This document shows positions 8,484-14,549 of a stretch of 18,365 nucleotides of DNA, one piece after another. The position numbers were made by a program, and so were the translations under genes. The stretch covers positions 1 to 18,365 of the forward strand of contig JANMGQ010000145.1 in assembly GCA_031374735.1 (NCBI GenBank), given 5' to 3'. Source of the stretch: JABFRJ01 sp031374735 (GTDB lineage Bacteria; Pseudomonadota; Alphaproteobacteria; Rhizobiales; Hyphomicrobiaceae). How positions within the stretch are numbered: the stretch's first letter is position 1; each line of letters begins with the position of its first letter. The notes under the pieces are model-generated. The model had not been told where the DNA came from and did no database searches. It worked only from the letters and a program-made list of their open reading frames with translations.

Positions 8484-8498
8484 GGGGAGCACACACAC

Positions 8499-8897
8499 AT
8501 GTCGATCAACGATCCGCTCGGCGATCTCCTGACCCGCATCCGCAACGCGCAGATGCGCAAGATGGGCAAGGTTTCGTCGCCCGCCTCCAAATTGCGTGCG
8601 CGCGTCCTCGACGTGCTCATCGAAGAGGGCTATATCCGCGGATATGCGGAAGTTACGCCCCGCGCCGGTATCAAGGTGCTCGAAATTGAGCTCAAGTACA
8701 GCAACGGCCAGCCAGCCATCCGCGAAATTCGCCGGGTGTCAAAGCCCGGTCGCCGAGTGTATGCCGGGATCAATGACCTCCAGCCCGTCAAGAACGGTCT
8801 CGGCGTCTCGATCCTGACCACGCCAAAGGGCGTCATGTCGGACAGCAAAGCTCGCGAAGAGAACGTGGGCGGCGAAGTCCTCTGCAACGTCTTCTAA
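8499..8897 (+). CDS. rpsH: Small subunit ribosomal protein S8
   Basis: S8 is a primary 16S rRNA-binding protein in the central domain, and in E. coli it represses the spc operon by binding mRNA near rplE. The 132 residues begin MSINDPLGDLLTRIRNAQMR and end with TPKGVMSDSKAREENVGGEV, both typical. An AAGGGGAG sequence lies upstream of the ATG. Whether S8 autoregulation operates here cannot be judged by eye. Confidence 0.97.
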   Translation: MSINDPLGDLLTRIRNAQMRKMGKVSSPASKLRARVLDVLIEEGYIRGYAEVTPRAGIKVLEIELKYSNGQPAIREIRRVSKPGRRVYAGINDLQPVKNGLGVSILTTPKGVMSDSKAREENVGGEVLCNVF

Positions 8898-8899
8898 CG

Positions 8900-8926
8900 A
8901 TGGCTGGCGCAACGTTGCGCTGCCAT
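8900..8926. repeat. Hairpin between rpsH and rplF
   Basis: A 14-bp perfect palindrome GCGCAACGTTGCGC (8907-8920) is flanked by ATGGC (8900-8904) and GCCAT (8922-8926). As RNA it would form a two-part stem with a small internal loop and an ACGT tip. No T-tract follows. It may be a processing or stability element, or a protein-binding palindrome; the sequence alone does not decide. Confidence 0.5.
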
Positions 8927-8967
8927 GAAACCAAGTCTGGGGCTCGAGGGCCTCGAAGGGTCTAACA

Positions 8968-9513
8968 ATGTCGCGCATTGGAAAAAAGCCCGTCACCATT
9001 CCTACTGGCGTCACAGCCGCGGTGAAGGGACAGACGGTGACGATGAAGGGGCCGAAGGGTGAGCTATCGTTCACGGCCCCCGAGCAGATCAAGGTTGAGC
9101 AGACCAAGGCTGGCATCGAAGTCGCACCGCGCGACGAAGAGTCATCTATGGGCCGCGCCATGTGGGGCATGACCCGCACGCAGATCGTCAACCTGATCGA
9201 TGGTGTGACCAAGGGTTACTCGCATACGCTTGAAATCCATGGCGTTGGTTTCAAGGCCGAAATGAAGGGCAAGGATTTGCTCGTCATGAAGATCGGCTTC
9301 AGCCACGACATTCAGCACAAGGTGCCCGCAGGCGTCGAAGTCAAGGTGTCCGGCCCCAAGCAGGATGTCGTGACCGTCACGGGCATTGACAAACAAAAGA
9401 CCGGGCAAGTCGCCGCCGATATCCGGTCATACCGTCCGCCAGAGCCCTACCAGGGTAAGGGCGTGCGTTACAAAGGTGAATTCATCCGTCGCAAGGAAGG
9501 CAAGACGAAGTAA
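8968..9513 (+). CDS. rplF: Large subunit ribosomal protein L6
   Basis: L6 lies at the base of the L7/L12 stalk next to the factor-binding site. The 181 residues start MSRIGKKPVTIPTGV, have the tandem L6 fold, and end with the signature PPEPYQGKGVRYKGEFIRRK. GAAGGG lies upstream of the ATG. Length is close to the usual 177. The 70-nt gap before it holds the rpsH-rplF hairpin. Confidence 0.97.
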   Translation: MSRIGKKPVTIPTGVTAAVKGQTVTMKGPKGELSFTAPEQIKVEQTKAGIEVAPRDEESSMGRAMWGMTRTQIVNLIDGVTKGYSHTLEIHGVGFKAEMKGKDLLVMKIGFSHDIQHKVPAGVEVKVSGPKQDVVTVTGIDKQKTGQVAADIRSYRPPEPYQGKGVRYKGEFIRRKEGKTK

Positions 9514-9587
9514 GCCCACATGGGGCCGTCTCCCGAGTGGGACGACCGGCGCCACATGGACTTTCATTCGCTGCGAAAGCCACCACC

Positions 9588-9950
9588 ATGGTCAAGAAAC
9601 TCACCACGACCGACAAGCGCAAGGCGCGCGTGCGCCGCAATCTGCGCAAGGTCAATCCGACGGCGCCGCGCCTCACCGTGCATCGCTCGTCCAAGCATAT
9701 CTACGCGCAGATTATCGACGACGTGAAAGGCCATACGCTGGCTGCTGCCTCGTCGCTCGACAAGGACGTCAAGGCCTCGCTCAAGACAGGGGCTGACAAG
9801 GCCGCTGCCAAGGCGATCGGCAAGCTCGTCGCAGAGCGGGCTGCCAAGGCCGGCGTCACCGAGGTCATGTTCGATCGCGGTGCGTATCTCTATCATGGTC
9901 GCGTGCAAGCGCTGGCCGAGGGCGCGCGTGAAGGCGGCCTCAAGTTCTAA
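9588..9950 (+). CDS. rplR: Large subunit ribosomal protein L18
   Basis: L18 binds 5S rRNA with L5 in the central protuberance. The 120 residues match the family: basic N-terminus KRKARVRRNLRKV, LTVHRSSKHIYAQIIDD, and the C-terminal FDRGAYLYHGRVQALAEGAREGGL. An in-frame GTG at 9537 would add 17 residues not seen in L18, so the ATG at 9588 is chosen, even though its ribosome binding site is weak (GCGAAAGCC). Neighbours rplF and rpsE are the normal ones. Confidence 0.96.
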   Translation: MVKKLTTTDKRKARVRRNLRKVNPTAPRLTVHRSSKHIYAQIIDDVKGHTLAAASSLDKDVKASLKTGADKAAAKAIGKLVAERAAKAGVTEVMFDRGAYLYHGRVQALAEGAREGGLKF

Positions 9951-9961
9951 TTGGTTTGGTC

Positions 9962-9991
9962 GCATCTCCCGGCTGATCTGGCTGGAGATGC
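9962..9991. repeat. Inverted repeat between rplR and rpsE
   Basis: GCATCTCC (9962-9969) and GGAGATGC (9984-9991) are perfect 8-bp complements around a 14-nt loop. The structure ends 12 nt before the GAAGGA ribosome binding site of rpsE (10004-10009). No T-tract is present. Function is unknown. Confidence 0.5.
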
Positions 9992-10015
9992 TCTGAAGGC
10001 GCAGAAGGATATCCC

Positions 10016-10606
10016 GTGGCACGTGGTCCCCAAAGAGATCGTGGCGGTCGTGATCGCGATGATCGCGAAGAGAACGAGTTCCAGGAGCGGTTGGTTCACA
10101 TCAACCGCGTTGCGAAGGTCGTGAAGGGCGGCAAGCGCTTTGGCTTCGCAGCTCTCGTGGTCGTAGGCGATTTGAAGGGCCGCGTCGGCTATGGTCACGG
10201 TAAGGCCCGCGAAGTGCCGGAAGCCATCCGCAAGGCAACGGAAGAAGCGCGTCGCGCTCTGATACGCGTGCCACTGCGCGAGGGCCGCACATTGCACCAC
10301 GACAGCTTCGGCCGCCACGGCGCCGGTAAGGTCGTGCTGCGCTCGGCACCTCCAGGCACTGGCATCATTGCTGGCGGCCCGGCGCGTGCAGTGTTCGAAA
10401 TGTTAGGTCTGCGCGACGTGGTTGCAAAGTCGCTTGGTTCGACCAACCCCTATAATTTCGTGCGCGCCGCGTTTGACGCGCTCAAGGAGCAGGAAAATCC
10501 GCGTGGCGTCGCCAACCGCCGCAGCAAGAAGGTGTCCGAGATCGTCTCGCGGCGCCGCGATGGCTCCGCTGGGGAAGGCGAAGCTGCCGAGGCTGCATCG
10601 ACCTAA
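10016..10606 (+). CDS. rpsE: Small subunit ribosomal protein S5
   Basis: S5 is a 30S protein with roles in decoding fidelity and mRNA unwinding. The 196 residues include a charged Arg/Asp-rich N-terminus, the double-stranded-RNA-binding-like domain VVKGGKRFGFAALVVVGD (about residues 35-52) with GYGHGKAREVPEA, and the C-terminal domain GTGIIAGGPARAVFE and AKSLGSTNPYN. The start is GTG at 10016 with GAAGGA at 10004-10009. The last 15 residues are Gly/Glu/Ala-rich. Typical alphaproteobacterial S5. Confidence 0.97.
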   Translation: MARGPQRDRGGRDRDDREENEFQERLVHINRVAKVVKGGKRFGFAALVVVGDLKGRVGYGHGKAREVPEAIRKATEEARRALIRVPLREGRTLHHDSFGRHGAGKVVLRSAPPGTGIIAGGPARAVFEMLGLRDVVAKSLGSTNPYNFVRAAFDALKEQENPRGVANRRSKKVSEIVSRRRDGSAGEGEAAEAAST

Positions 10607-10615
10607 CATTCAGCC

Positions 10616-10632
10616 ATGGGGTCGGCCCCCAT
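10616..10632. repeat. Small hairpin between rpsE and rpmD
   Basis: ATGGGG (10616-10621) and CCCCAT (10627-10632) form a 6-bp stem with a 5-nt loop, shortly after the rpsE stop. The rest of the 64-nt gap is G/C-rich. It could be a remnant of the GGTCTGACC repeat family, but similarity is low. Confidence 0.3.
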
Positions 10633-10670
10633 AGATCCCAAACGGGCGGCCCCCAACTGGTAGACGTGAC

Positions 10671-10859
10671 ATGACCAAGACAATCACTATCGAACAATAC
10701 AAGAGCGGCGCTCGGCGTCCGGCCTATCAGAACGAAACGCTGAAAGGTCTCGGGCTCAATAAGATCGGCCGCCGTCGCGAGATCAACGACACGCCCGCCA
10801 TGCGCGGCATGGTCGCAAGCGTCGCGCACATGGTGCGTATCGTCGAAGACAAGAAGTGA
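10671..10859 (+). CDS. rpmD: Large subunit ribosomal protein L30
   Basis: L30 is a small alpha/beta 50S protein. The 62 residues carry the family core: a basic SGARRP near the start, then LKGLGLNKIGRRREINDTPA (residues 24-43) and GMVASVAHMVRIVE. Family length is about 60-64. No strong ribosome binding site is visible. It sits between rpsE and rplO as usual, but is followed by an unusually hairpin-rich 111-nt spacer. Confidence 0.96.
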   Translation: MTKTITIEQYKSGARRPAYQNETLKGLGLNKIGRRREINDTPAMRGMVASVAHMVRIVEDKK

Positions 10860-10863
10860 GGTT

Positions 10864-10888
10864 GGTGTCTGACCTTTGGTCGGACACC
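10864..10888. repeat. REP-like palindrome, copy 1, after rpmD
   Basis: GGTGTCTGACC (10864-10874), loop TTT, then GGTCGGACACC (10878-10888): an 11-bp stem with a single G-U pair. It starts 5 nt after the rpmD stop. It is nearly identical to the palindrome at 10934-10957. No T-tract follows, so it is not an intrinsic terminator. Confidence 0.7.
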
Positions 10889-10900
10889 TTGGTATCGAAC

Positions 10901-10922
10901 TGGCGCCTGCCGGTCGGCGCCA
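10901..10922. repeat. Spacer hairpin between two REP-like palindromes
   Basis: TGGCGCC (10901-10907) pairs perfectly with GGCGCCA (10916-10922) around an 8-nt loop. It lies midway between the two GGTGTCTGACC palindromes, giving a three-hairpin array in the rpmD-rplO gap, similar in layout to the BIME clusters of enterobacteria. Confidence 0.5.
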
Positions 10923-10933
10923 ACAGAGCAAGC

Positions 10934-10957
10934 GGTGTCTGACCGAGGTCAGACACC
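10934..10957. repeat. REP-like palindrome, copy 2, before rplO
   Basis: GGTGTCTGACC (10934-10944), GA, then GGTCAGACACC (10947-10957): a perfect 11-bp inverted repeat. It ends 3 nt before the rplO ribosome binding site GGAG (10961-10964), so folding could affect rplO initiation. Confidence 0.7.
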
Positions 10958-10970
10958 AACGGAGCGCGCC

Positions 10971-11525
10971 ATGCGGCTGAACGAGATCAAAGACAACCCC
11001 GGGTCCAAGAAGACCCGCGTTCGCATCGGCCGTGGTATCGGCTCGGGCATGGGCAAGATGGGTGGCCGCGGCGGTAAGGGCCAGTCGGCCCGCTCCGGTG
11101 TGCGCCTCGGTGGCTTCGAAGGCGGCCAGATGCCGCTGCACCGTCGCCTGCCCAAGCGCGGCTTCAACAGCCTGCATCCGCTGAAGTTTAACGAGATCAA
11201 CATCGGCGCCATCCAGGCAGCGATCGACGGCAAGATCCTCGACGGTGCCAAGCCCATCGACAATGCCGCGCTTGTCGCAGCTGGCATCATGCGCCGGCCC
11301 AAGGATGGCTTGCGCCTGCTCGGCGACGGTGAACTCAAGGCCAACGTGGCGGTAACGGTGAACCACGCCAGCGCTTCGGCCAAGGCTGCAGTCGAAAAGG
11401 CCGGCGGTTCTGTGACCCTCATCGTCAAGAAGGTCCTGGAAGCCGACGAGAAGAAGCGCGCGAAGACGGCGGCCAAGAAGGCCAAGGCTGGCGGCGGGTC
11501 GAAAAAGAAGGCCAGCGACGAGTAA
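10971..11525 (+). CDS. rplO: Large subunit ribosomal protein L15
   Basis: L15 is a late-assembly 50S protein. The 184 residues contain the Gly-rich N-terminus (GRGIGSGMGKMGGRGGKGQ), GGFEGGQMPLHRRLPKRGF (about residues 48-66), and the globular domain. The last 25 or so residues are a Lys/Ala-rich tail, longer than in E. coli (144 residues in total there). An in-frame GTG at 10935 lies inside the REP-like palindrome and would add non-L15 residues; the ATG at 10971 with GGAG 6 nt upstream is preferred. A 221-nt gap with hairpins follows. Confidence 0.96.
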   Translation: MRLNEIKDNPGSKKTRVRIGRGIGSGMGKMGGRGGKGQSARSGVRLGGFEGGQMPLHRRLPKRGFNSLHPLKFNEINIGAIQAAIDGKILDGAKPIDNAALVAAGIMRRPKDGLRLLGDGELKANVAVTVNHASASAKAAVEKAGGSVTLIVKKVLEADEKKRAKTAAKKAKAGGGSKKKASDE

Positions 11526-11543
11526 GCGCCCTCGCTTGTTTCT

Positions 11544-11594
11544 GGCGGCCGCACCTTGTGCCGCCTTGCTGAATCGCCCATCTAACAAATGGGC
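11544..11594. repeat. Two small hairpins after rplO
   Basis: GGCGGC (11544-11549) pairs with GCCGCC (11560-11565), and GCCCAT (11576-11581) pairs with ATGGGC (11589-11594) around a 7-nt loop. They lie directly upstream of the terminator-like hairpin in the rplO-secY gap. Neither has a T-tract. Confidence 0.4.
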
Positions 11595-11609
11595 TAACGT
11601 TCTGACGGG

Positions 11610-11644
11610 GCGCGGTTCGCGATTTTCGAGCGAGCCGCGCTTTT
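11610..11644 (+). terminator. Terminator-like hairpin between rplO and secY
   Basis: GCGCGGTTCGC (11610-11620), a 9-nt loop, and GCGAGCCGCGC (11630-11640) form an 11-bp GC-rich stem with one G-U pair, followed at once by TTTTGTCTT. This has the layout of an intrinsic terminator or attenuator on the plus strand, placed about 100 nt before the secY start. The T-tract is short, so termination may be partial. A further short pair, CCGGGC / GCCCGG, lies just downstream. Confidence 0.55.
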
Positions 11645-11746
11645 GTCTTGCCGGGCGGTCTCTTGCCCGGGCGACAAATGTCCGCGTGGCGGATTGCAGG
11701 GTGATTGAGTGCCGGCGTGCAAATCGCGTCGGCGGGAGAAGCGAAA

Positions 11747-13093
11747 ATGGTGTCTGCTGCCGAGCAGTTGGCCGCGAACCTGAACTGGAACAACTTCAGC
11801 AAGGCCACGGAGCTCAAGAAGCGCCTCTGGTTCACGCTGGGAGCGTTGCTGGTTTATCGCTTCGGCACCTTCATTCCCATCCCCGGCGTCGACCCGGTCG
11901 CGTTCGCCGAGAACTTCAAGCGCGCTTCCGGCGGCTTCTTGGGCCTCGCGAACCTGTTCGCTGGTGGCGCCGTCGAGCGTCTCGCGATCTTCGCGCTCAA
12001 CATCATGCCTTACATCTCCGCCTCGATCATCATGCAGTTGATGACGAGTGTGGTGCCGTCGCTCGAAACCCTCAAGAAAGAGGGCGAGGCCGGCCGCAAG
12101 CAGATCAACCAGTATACCCGTTACCTCACCGTCGCCCTCGCGGCGTTCCAGGCCTATGGCATCTCGCTCGGCCTCCAGTCATCGCCGGGGACGGTGCTTG
12201 AACCCGGCCTTTTCTTCCAGGCCACGACCGTGATCACGCTGGTTGGCGGCACCATGTTTCTGATGTGGCTCGGCGAGCAGATCACGCAGCGCGGCGTCGG
12301 CAATGGATCGTCGCTGATCATCATGGCCGGCATTGTCGCGGGCTTGCCGAGTGCGATCGCTGGACTGTTCGAACTCTCGCGGCAGGGCGCCATCGGCGTA
12401 CCCTTGCTGTTGGCCCTGCTCGTGCTGATGTTGGCCGTTGTCGCGGCTATCGTATTCATCGAGCGCGCACAGCGTCGGCTGCTGATCCAGTATCCTAAGC
12501 GCCAGGTCGGCAATCGGGTGATGCAGAACGAGGCGTCACACCTGCCGCTGAAGCTCAACACGTCCGGCGTGATCCCGCCGATCTTTGCCTCATCGCTCCT
12601 GCTGCTGCCGGCCACGGCGACGCAACTCGGTGCGGGCGGCGGCGACGGCGTGCTCACCACGGTCATGAGCTACCTTGGCCGCGGGCAGCCGCTGTATCTC
12701 GCCGTTTACGTGGCGCTGATCCTGTTCTTCGCCTTTTTCTACACGTCGATCATGTTCAATCCGACGGAGACGGCCGACAACCTGCGGAAGTATGGCGGGT
12801 TCATCCTGGGCATCCGCCCGGGCGAAAAGACGGCCCAGTACATCGACTATGTCTTGACGCGTATCACGGTTGTCGGTGCCCTCTACCTAGCACTGGTGTG
12901 CGTGCTACCAGAACTTTTGATTTCCTACACAGGCGTGCCATTCTACTTCGGCGGGACGTCGCTCTTGATCGCTGTGAGTGTTACGATGGACACCGTATCG
13001 CAGATCCAGAGCCATCTGATCGCGCAACAGTATGAGGGGCTGATGAAGAAGTCGCGCCTCAAAGGTGGACCTGTCGGTCGCGGCGGTCGCTGA
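11747..13093 (+). CDS. secY: Preprotein translocase channel subunit SecY
   Basis: SecY is the ten-helix channel of the SecYEG translocon that exports and inserts proteins at the inner membrane. The 448 residues show the usual features: N-terminal AAEQLAANLNW, first helix with LGALLVYRFGTFIPIPGVD, the plug-region segment LNIMPYISASIIMQL, TSGVIPPIFASSLLLLP in the middle and a basic C-terminal tail after QSHLIAQQYEGLMKKSRL. An in-frame TTG at 11705 lies further upstream, but the ATG at 11747 has GGAG 8 nt before it and gives the normal alphaproteobacterial start. It follows the 221-nt gap with a terminator-like hairpin and precedes adk by 36 nt. Confidence 0.97.
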   Translation: MVSAAEQLAANLNWNNFSKATELKKRLWFTLGALLVYRFGTFIPIPGVDPVAFAENFKRASGGFLGLANLFAGGAVERLAIFALNIMPYISASIIMQLMTSVVPSLETLKKEGEAGRKQINQYTRYLTVALAAFQAYGISLGLQSSPGTVLEPGLFFQATTVITLVGGTMFLMWLGEQITQRGVGNGSSLIIMAGIVAGLPSAIAGLFELSRQGAIGVPLLLALLVLMLAVVAAIVFIERAQRRLLIQYPKRQVGNRVMQNEASHLPLKLNTSGVIPPIFASSLLLLPATATQLGAGGGDGVLTTVMSYLGRGQPLYLAVYVALILFFAFFYTSIMFNPTETADNLRKYGGFILGIRPGEKTAQYIDYVLTRITVVGALYLALVCVLPELLISYTGVPFYFGGTSLLIAVSVTMDTVSQIQSHLIAQQYEGLMKKSRLKGGPVGRGGR

Positions 13094-13129
13094 CGTTCCA
13101 AGTCGCAGACAATCACCGTGGGGACGGCG

Positions 13130-13711
13130 ATGAAACTGATTTTGCTTGGCCCGCCGGGCGCGGGAAAAGGCACCCAGGCCGAAATCCTGATGAAGGCCCA
13201 CGGCATCCCGCAGCTGTCGACGGGCGATATGCTACGTGCGGCCGTCAAAGCTGGAACGGCCGTCGGAAAGCAAGCCGAGTCGGTCATGAAGGCGGGTGGG
13301 CTGGTTTCCGATGACATCGTGATCAAGATTATCGAAGACCGCATTGCGGCGCCCGATTGTGCCAAGGGATTTATCCTCGACGGCTTTCCGCGCACGCTTG
13401 GGCAGGCTGACGCACTTGAGAGAATGCTCAAATCCAAGAAGCTGAAGCTCGATGCGGTCATCGAGTTCAAGGTCGACACCAAGATTCTGGCTGAGCGAAT
13501 TGAAACACGCCGGCTGCAGACGTTGGCTGCTGGCGGTAAGCCGCGCGCCGATGACAATGTTGAGACACTGCAGGCGCGGCTGATGGACTATTTCCAGAAG
13601 ACATCGCCGCTGATCGGCTACTACCACGCCAAGGGCCAGTTGAAGACAATCGACGGGATGGCGCCCATTGCCGAAGTGAGTAAGGCCATTGCGGCCATCG
13701 TTGCCAAGTGA
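13130..13711 (+). CDS. adk: Adenylate kinase, short-lid type
   Basis: Adenylate kinase interconverts ATP + AMP and 2 ADP in the cytoplasm. The 193 residues carry the P-loop GPPGAGKGT (7-15), the AMP-binding STGDMLRAAV and GFILDGFPRT, and the short lid type with no zinc-finger insertion, leading to RADDNVETLQARL. An in-frame GTG at 13118 is possible, but GGGG at 13120-13123 fits the ATG at 13130. Placement after secY is typical of alphaproteobacteria. Unusually, rpsM does not follow; a DUF4169 gene starts 15 nt downstream with a strong ribosome binding site. Confidence 0.96.
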   Translation: MKLILLGPPGAGKGTQAEILMKAHGIPQLSTGDMLRAAVKAGTAVGKQAESVMKAGGLVSDDIVIKIIEDRIAAPDCAKGFILDGFPRTLGQADALERMLKSKKLKLDAVIEFKVDTKILAERIETRRLQTLAAGGKPRADDNVETLQARLMDYFQKTSPLIGYYHAKGQLKTIDGMAPIAEVSKAIAAIVAK

Positions 13712-13726
13712 CGCGAGGAGGCTGCT

Positions 13727-13927
13727 TTGTCTGCCGAGATCGTCAATCTCCGTCAGGCCCGCAAGTCCAAGGCGCGTTCCGCGAAGGAGGCCGCCGCTGC
13801 CGAGAGCCGGGTGAAGTTCGGGCGCAGCACGGCTGAAAAGCGGCTCGCGGCGGCCGCTGAAGATTTGGCGGCCCGACGGCTTGATGGCGCAAAGCGGGGC
13901 GAGCCCGATGATCAGAGCAAGCCGTGA
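13727..13927 (+). CDS. DUF4169 family small protein
   Basis: This 66-residue, highly charged, Ala/Arg/Lys-rich protein matches my memory of the alphaproteobacterial DUF4169 family: start AEIVNLRQARKSKARSAKE, then FGRSTAEKR and AAEDLAARRLDG. Its function is unknown. The start is TTG at 13727, supported by a strong GAGGAGG (13715-13721). It lies 15 nt after adk and its stop overlaps the next start (GTGA), so it is probably part of an adk-led unit. The protein is likely soluble and mostly helical. Confidence 0.8.
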   Translation: MSAEIVNLRQARKSKARSAKEAAAAESRVKFGRSTAEKRLAAAAEDLAARRLDGAKRGEPDDQSKP

Positions 13928-14193
13928 CGGGCCGCGGGCCAACCGCGAAGGCCTCTGCGCCGCCGGTCTTAGCTGGCCCCGTCAAACGATCCTTCCGGAT
14001 CCGCGGCCATGCCACGTCTATTTCGCTGGAGGGGCCGTTCTGGGTCGTCCTTAAACAGGCTGCCGCCGAACGCGACATTTCAACGGCTGAACTGGTGACG
14101 GAAATCGACGCCAGCCGCGGGCGCACGAACCTGTCCAGTGCCGTGCGCGTGTGGCTTCTCGCGTTCGCGCAAATGCACGCAAAGGGCGAATGA
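13924..14193 (+). CDS. Ribbon-helix-helix domain protein (RHH_4 type)
   Basis: The 89 residues contain an RHH_4-like domain: VKRSFRIRGHATSISLEGPFW (about residues 20-40; beta strand with basic residues, then the Leu-Glu-x-x-Phe-Trp helix start), AAAERDISTAELVTEID and NLSSAVRVWLL. RHH_4 proteins are presumed DNA-binding dimers, but no target is established to my knowledge. The GTG start at 13924 overlaps the DUF4169 stop by 4 nt, implying coupling. The pair commonly occurs together in alphaproteobacteria. The first 19 residues are a non-conserved lead. No ribosome binding site of its own is evident. Confidence 0.8.
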   Translation: MTGRGPTAKASAPPVLAGPVKRSFRIRGHATSISLEGPFWVVLKQAAAERDISTAELVTEIDASRGRTNLSSAVRVWLLAFAQMHAKGE

Positions 14194-14337
14194 TTTGTCT
14201 CAACTTTAGATTGCATTAAGTCTGCTGTGGCAAGGTCTGCTCATCCGCCCCCCCCGACGGACACACAGCCGCCCCGCAGTTCGGACCGTCCCCCGGCCGT
14301 CCGCATCCACAGGAGACCCATCATAGATCCATCCAGT
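14194..14337. other. Gene-free stretch ahead of structured RNA region
   Basis: No coding sequence is supported here. It opens with an AT-rich patch (14194-14222) that could hold a promoter, although no well-spaced -35/-10 pair is visible. It continues with a C-tract (eight Cs at 14248-14255) and G/C-rich inverted segments such as CGGAC (14282-14286) / GTCCG (14299-14303) and GACGG (14256-14260) / CCGTC (14286-14290), which compete for the same bases. It may be the 5' part of the RNA element that follows. Confidence 0.4.
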
Positions 14338-14497
14338 AGCCGGTGATCCCGCCGGTTCTGATGGCCGCATATCGCGCGGCAGTGCGGAGACCTTCCACGC
14401 TCCCAACTCCGCACCATCAGAGCCTGCAGACATCGCCGATGCGGCTCAGCCGCCGAAGACCACCCCTGCTGCCTCCCGGGGGTGGTCTTTGTTTTTT
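14338..14497 (+). ncRNA. Candidate structured leader or small RNA before MFS gene
   Basis: The stretch folds by eye into a compact set of helices ending in an intrinsic terminator. The outer helix pairs GGTTCTGATGG (14354-14364) with CCATCAGAGCC (14414-14424), 11 bp with one G-U. Inside are CCGC (14365-14368) / GCGG (14376-14379) and TGCGGAG (14383-14389) / CTCCGCA (14407-14413), making a three-way junction with no unpaired base next to the 3' strand. Next come GCGGC-tca-GCCGC (14441-14453) and the terminator at 14456. AGCCGG (14338-14343) could instead pair with CCGGTT (14352-14357), disturbing the outer helix. It ends about 50 nt before the MFS gene, so it may be a riboswitch-like leader or a free sRNA. 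I recognise no known family. Confidence 0.45.
14456..14497 (+). terminator. Strong intrinsic terminator upstream of MFS gene
   Basis: AAGACCACCCC (14456-14466) and GGGGTGGTCTT (14479-14489) form a perfect 11-bp stem with a 12-nt loop containing CCTCCC, followed by T-G-TTTTTT (14490-14497). The T-tract is on the plus strand, so it stops rightward transcription arriving from adk-DUF4169-RHH or from a transcript starting in the gap. It lies 52 nt before the MFS start. Confidence 0.8.
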
Positions 14498-14549
14498 GTG
14501 GCTCGCGCACTATCGTTGACGAAACTGACCGAGCGCGAGGAGATGCTGC

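Noticed and set aside
9537..9587. GTG start adding 17 residues to L18.
   Set aside because: The ATG at 9588 gives the usual 120-residue protein.
10935..10970. GTG start adding 12 residues to L15.
   Set aside because: It lies within the REP-like palindrome and the added residues are not L15-like.
11705..11746. TTG start adding 14 residues to SecY.
   Set aside because: The ATG at 11747 has a better placed GGAG and gives the family start.
13118..13129. GTG start adding four residues to adenylate kinase.
   Set aside because: The ATG at 13130 gives the normal MKLILLGPPG start and has GGGG at correct spacing.
14194..14222. A sigma-70 promoter in the AT-rich patch before the structured RNA.
   Set aside because: TTGTCT is present but no -10-like hexamer occurs at 16-18 nt spacing.
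14361..14519. A 52-residue open frame (ATG at 14361) through the structured region and terminator, a possible leader peptide.
   Set aside because: There is no ribosome binding site, composition is Pro/Arg-rich and random-looking, and the bases are better explained by RNA pairing.
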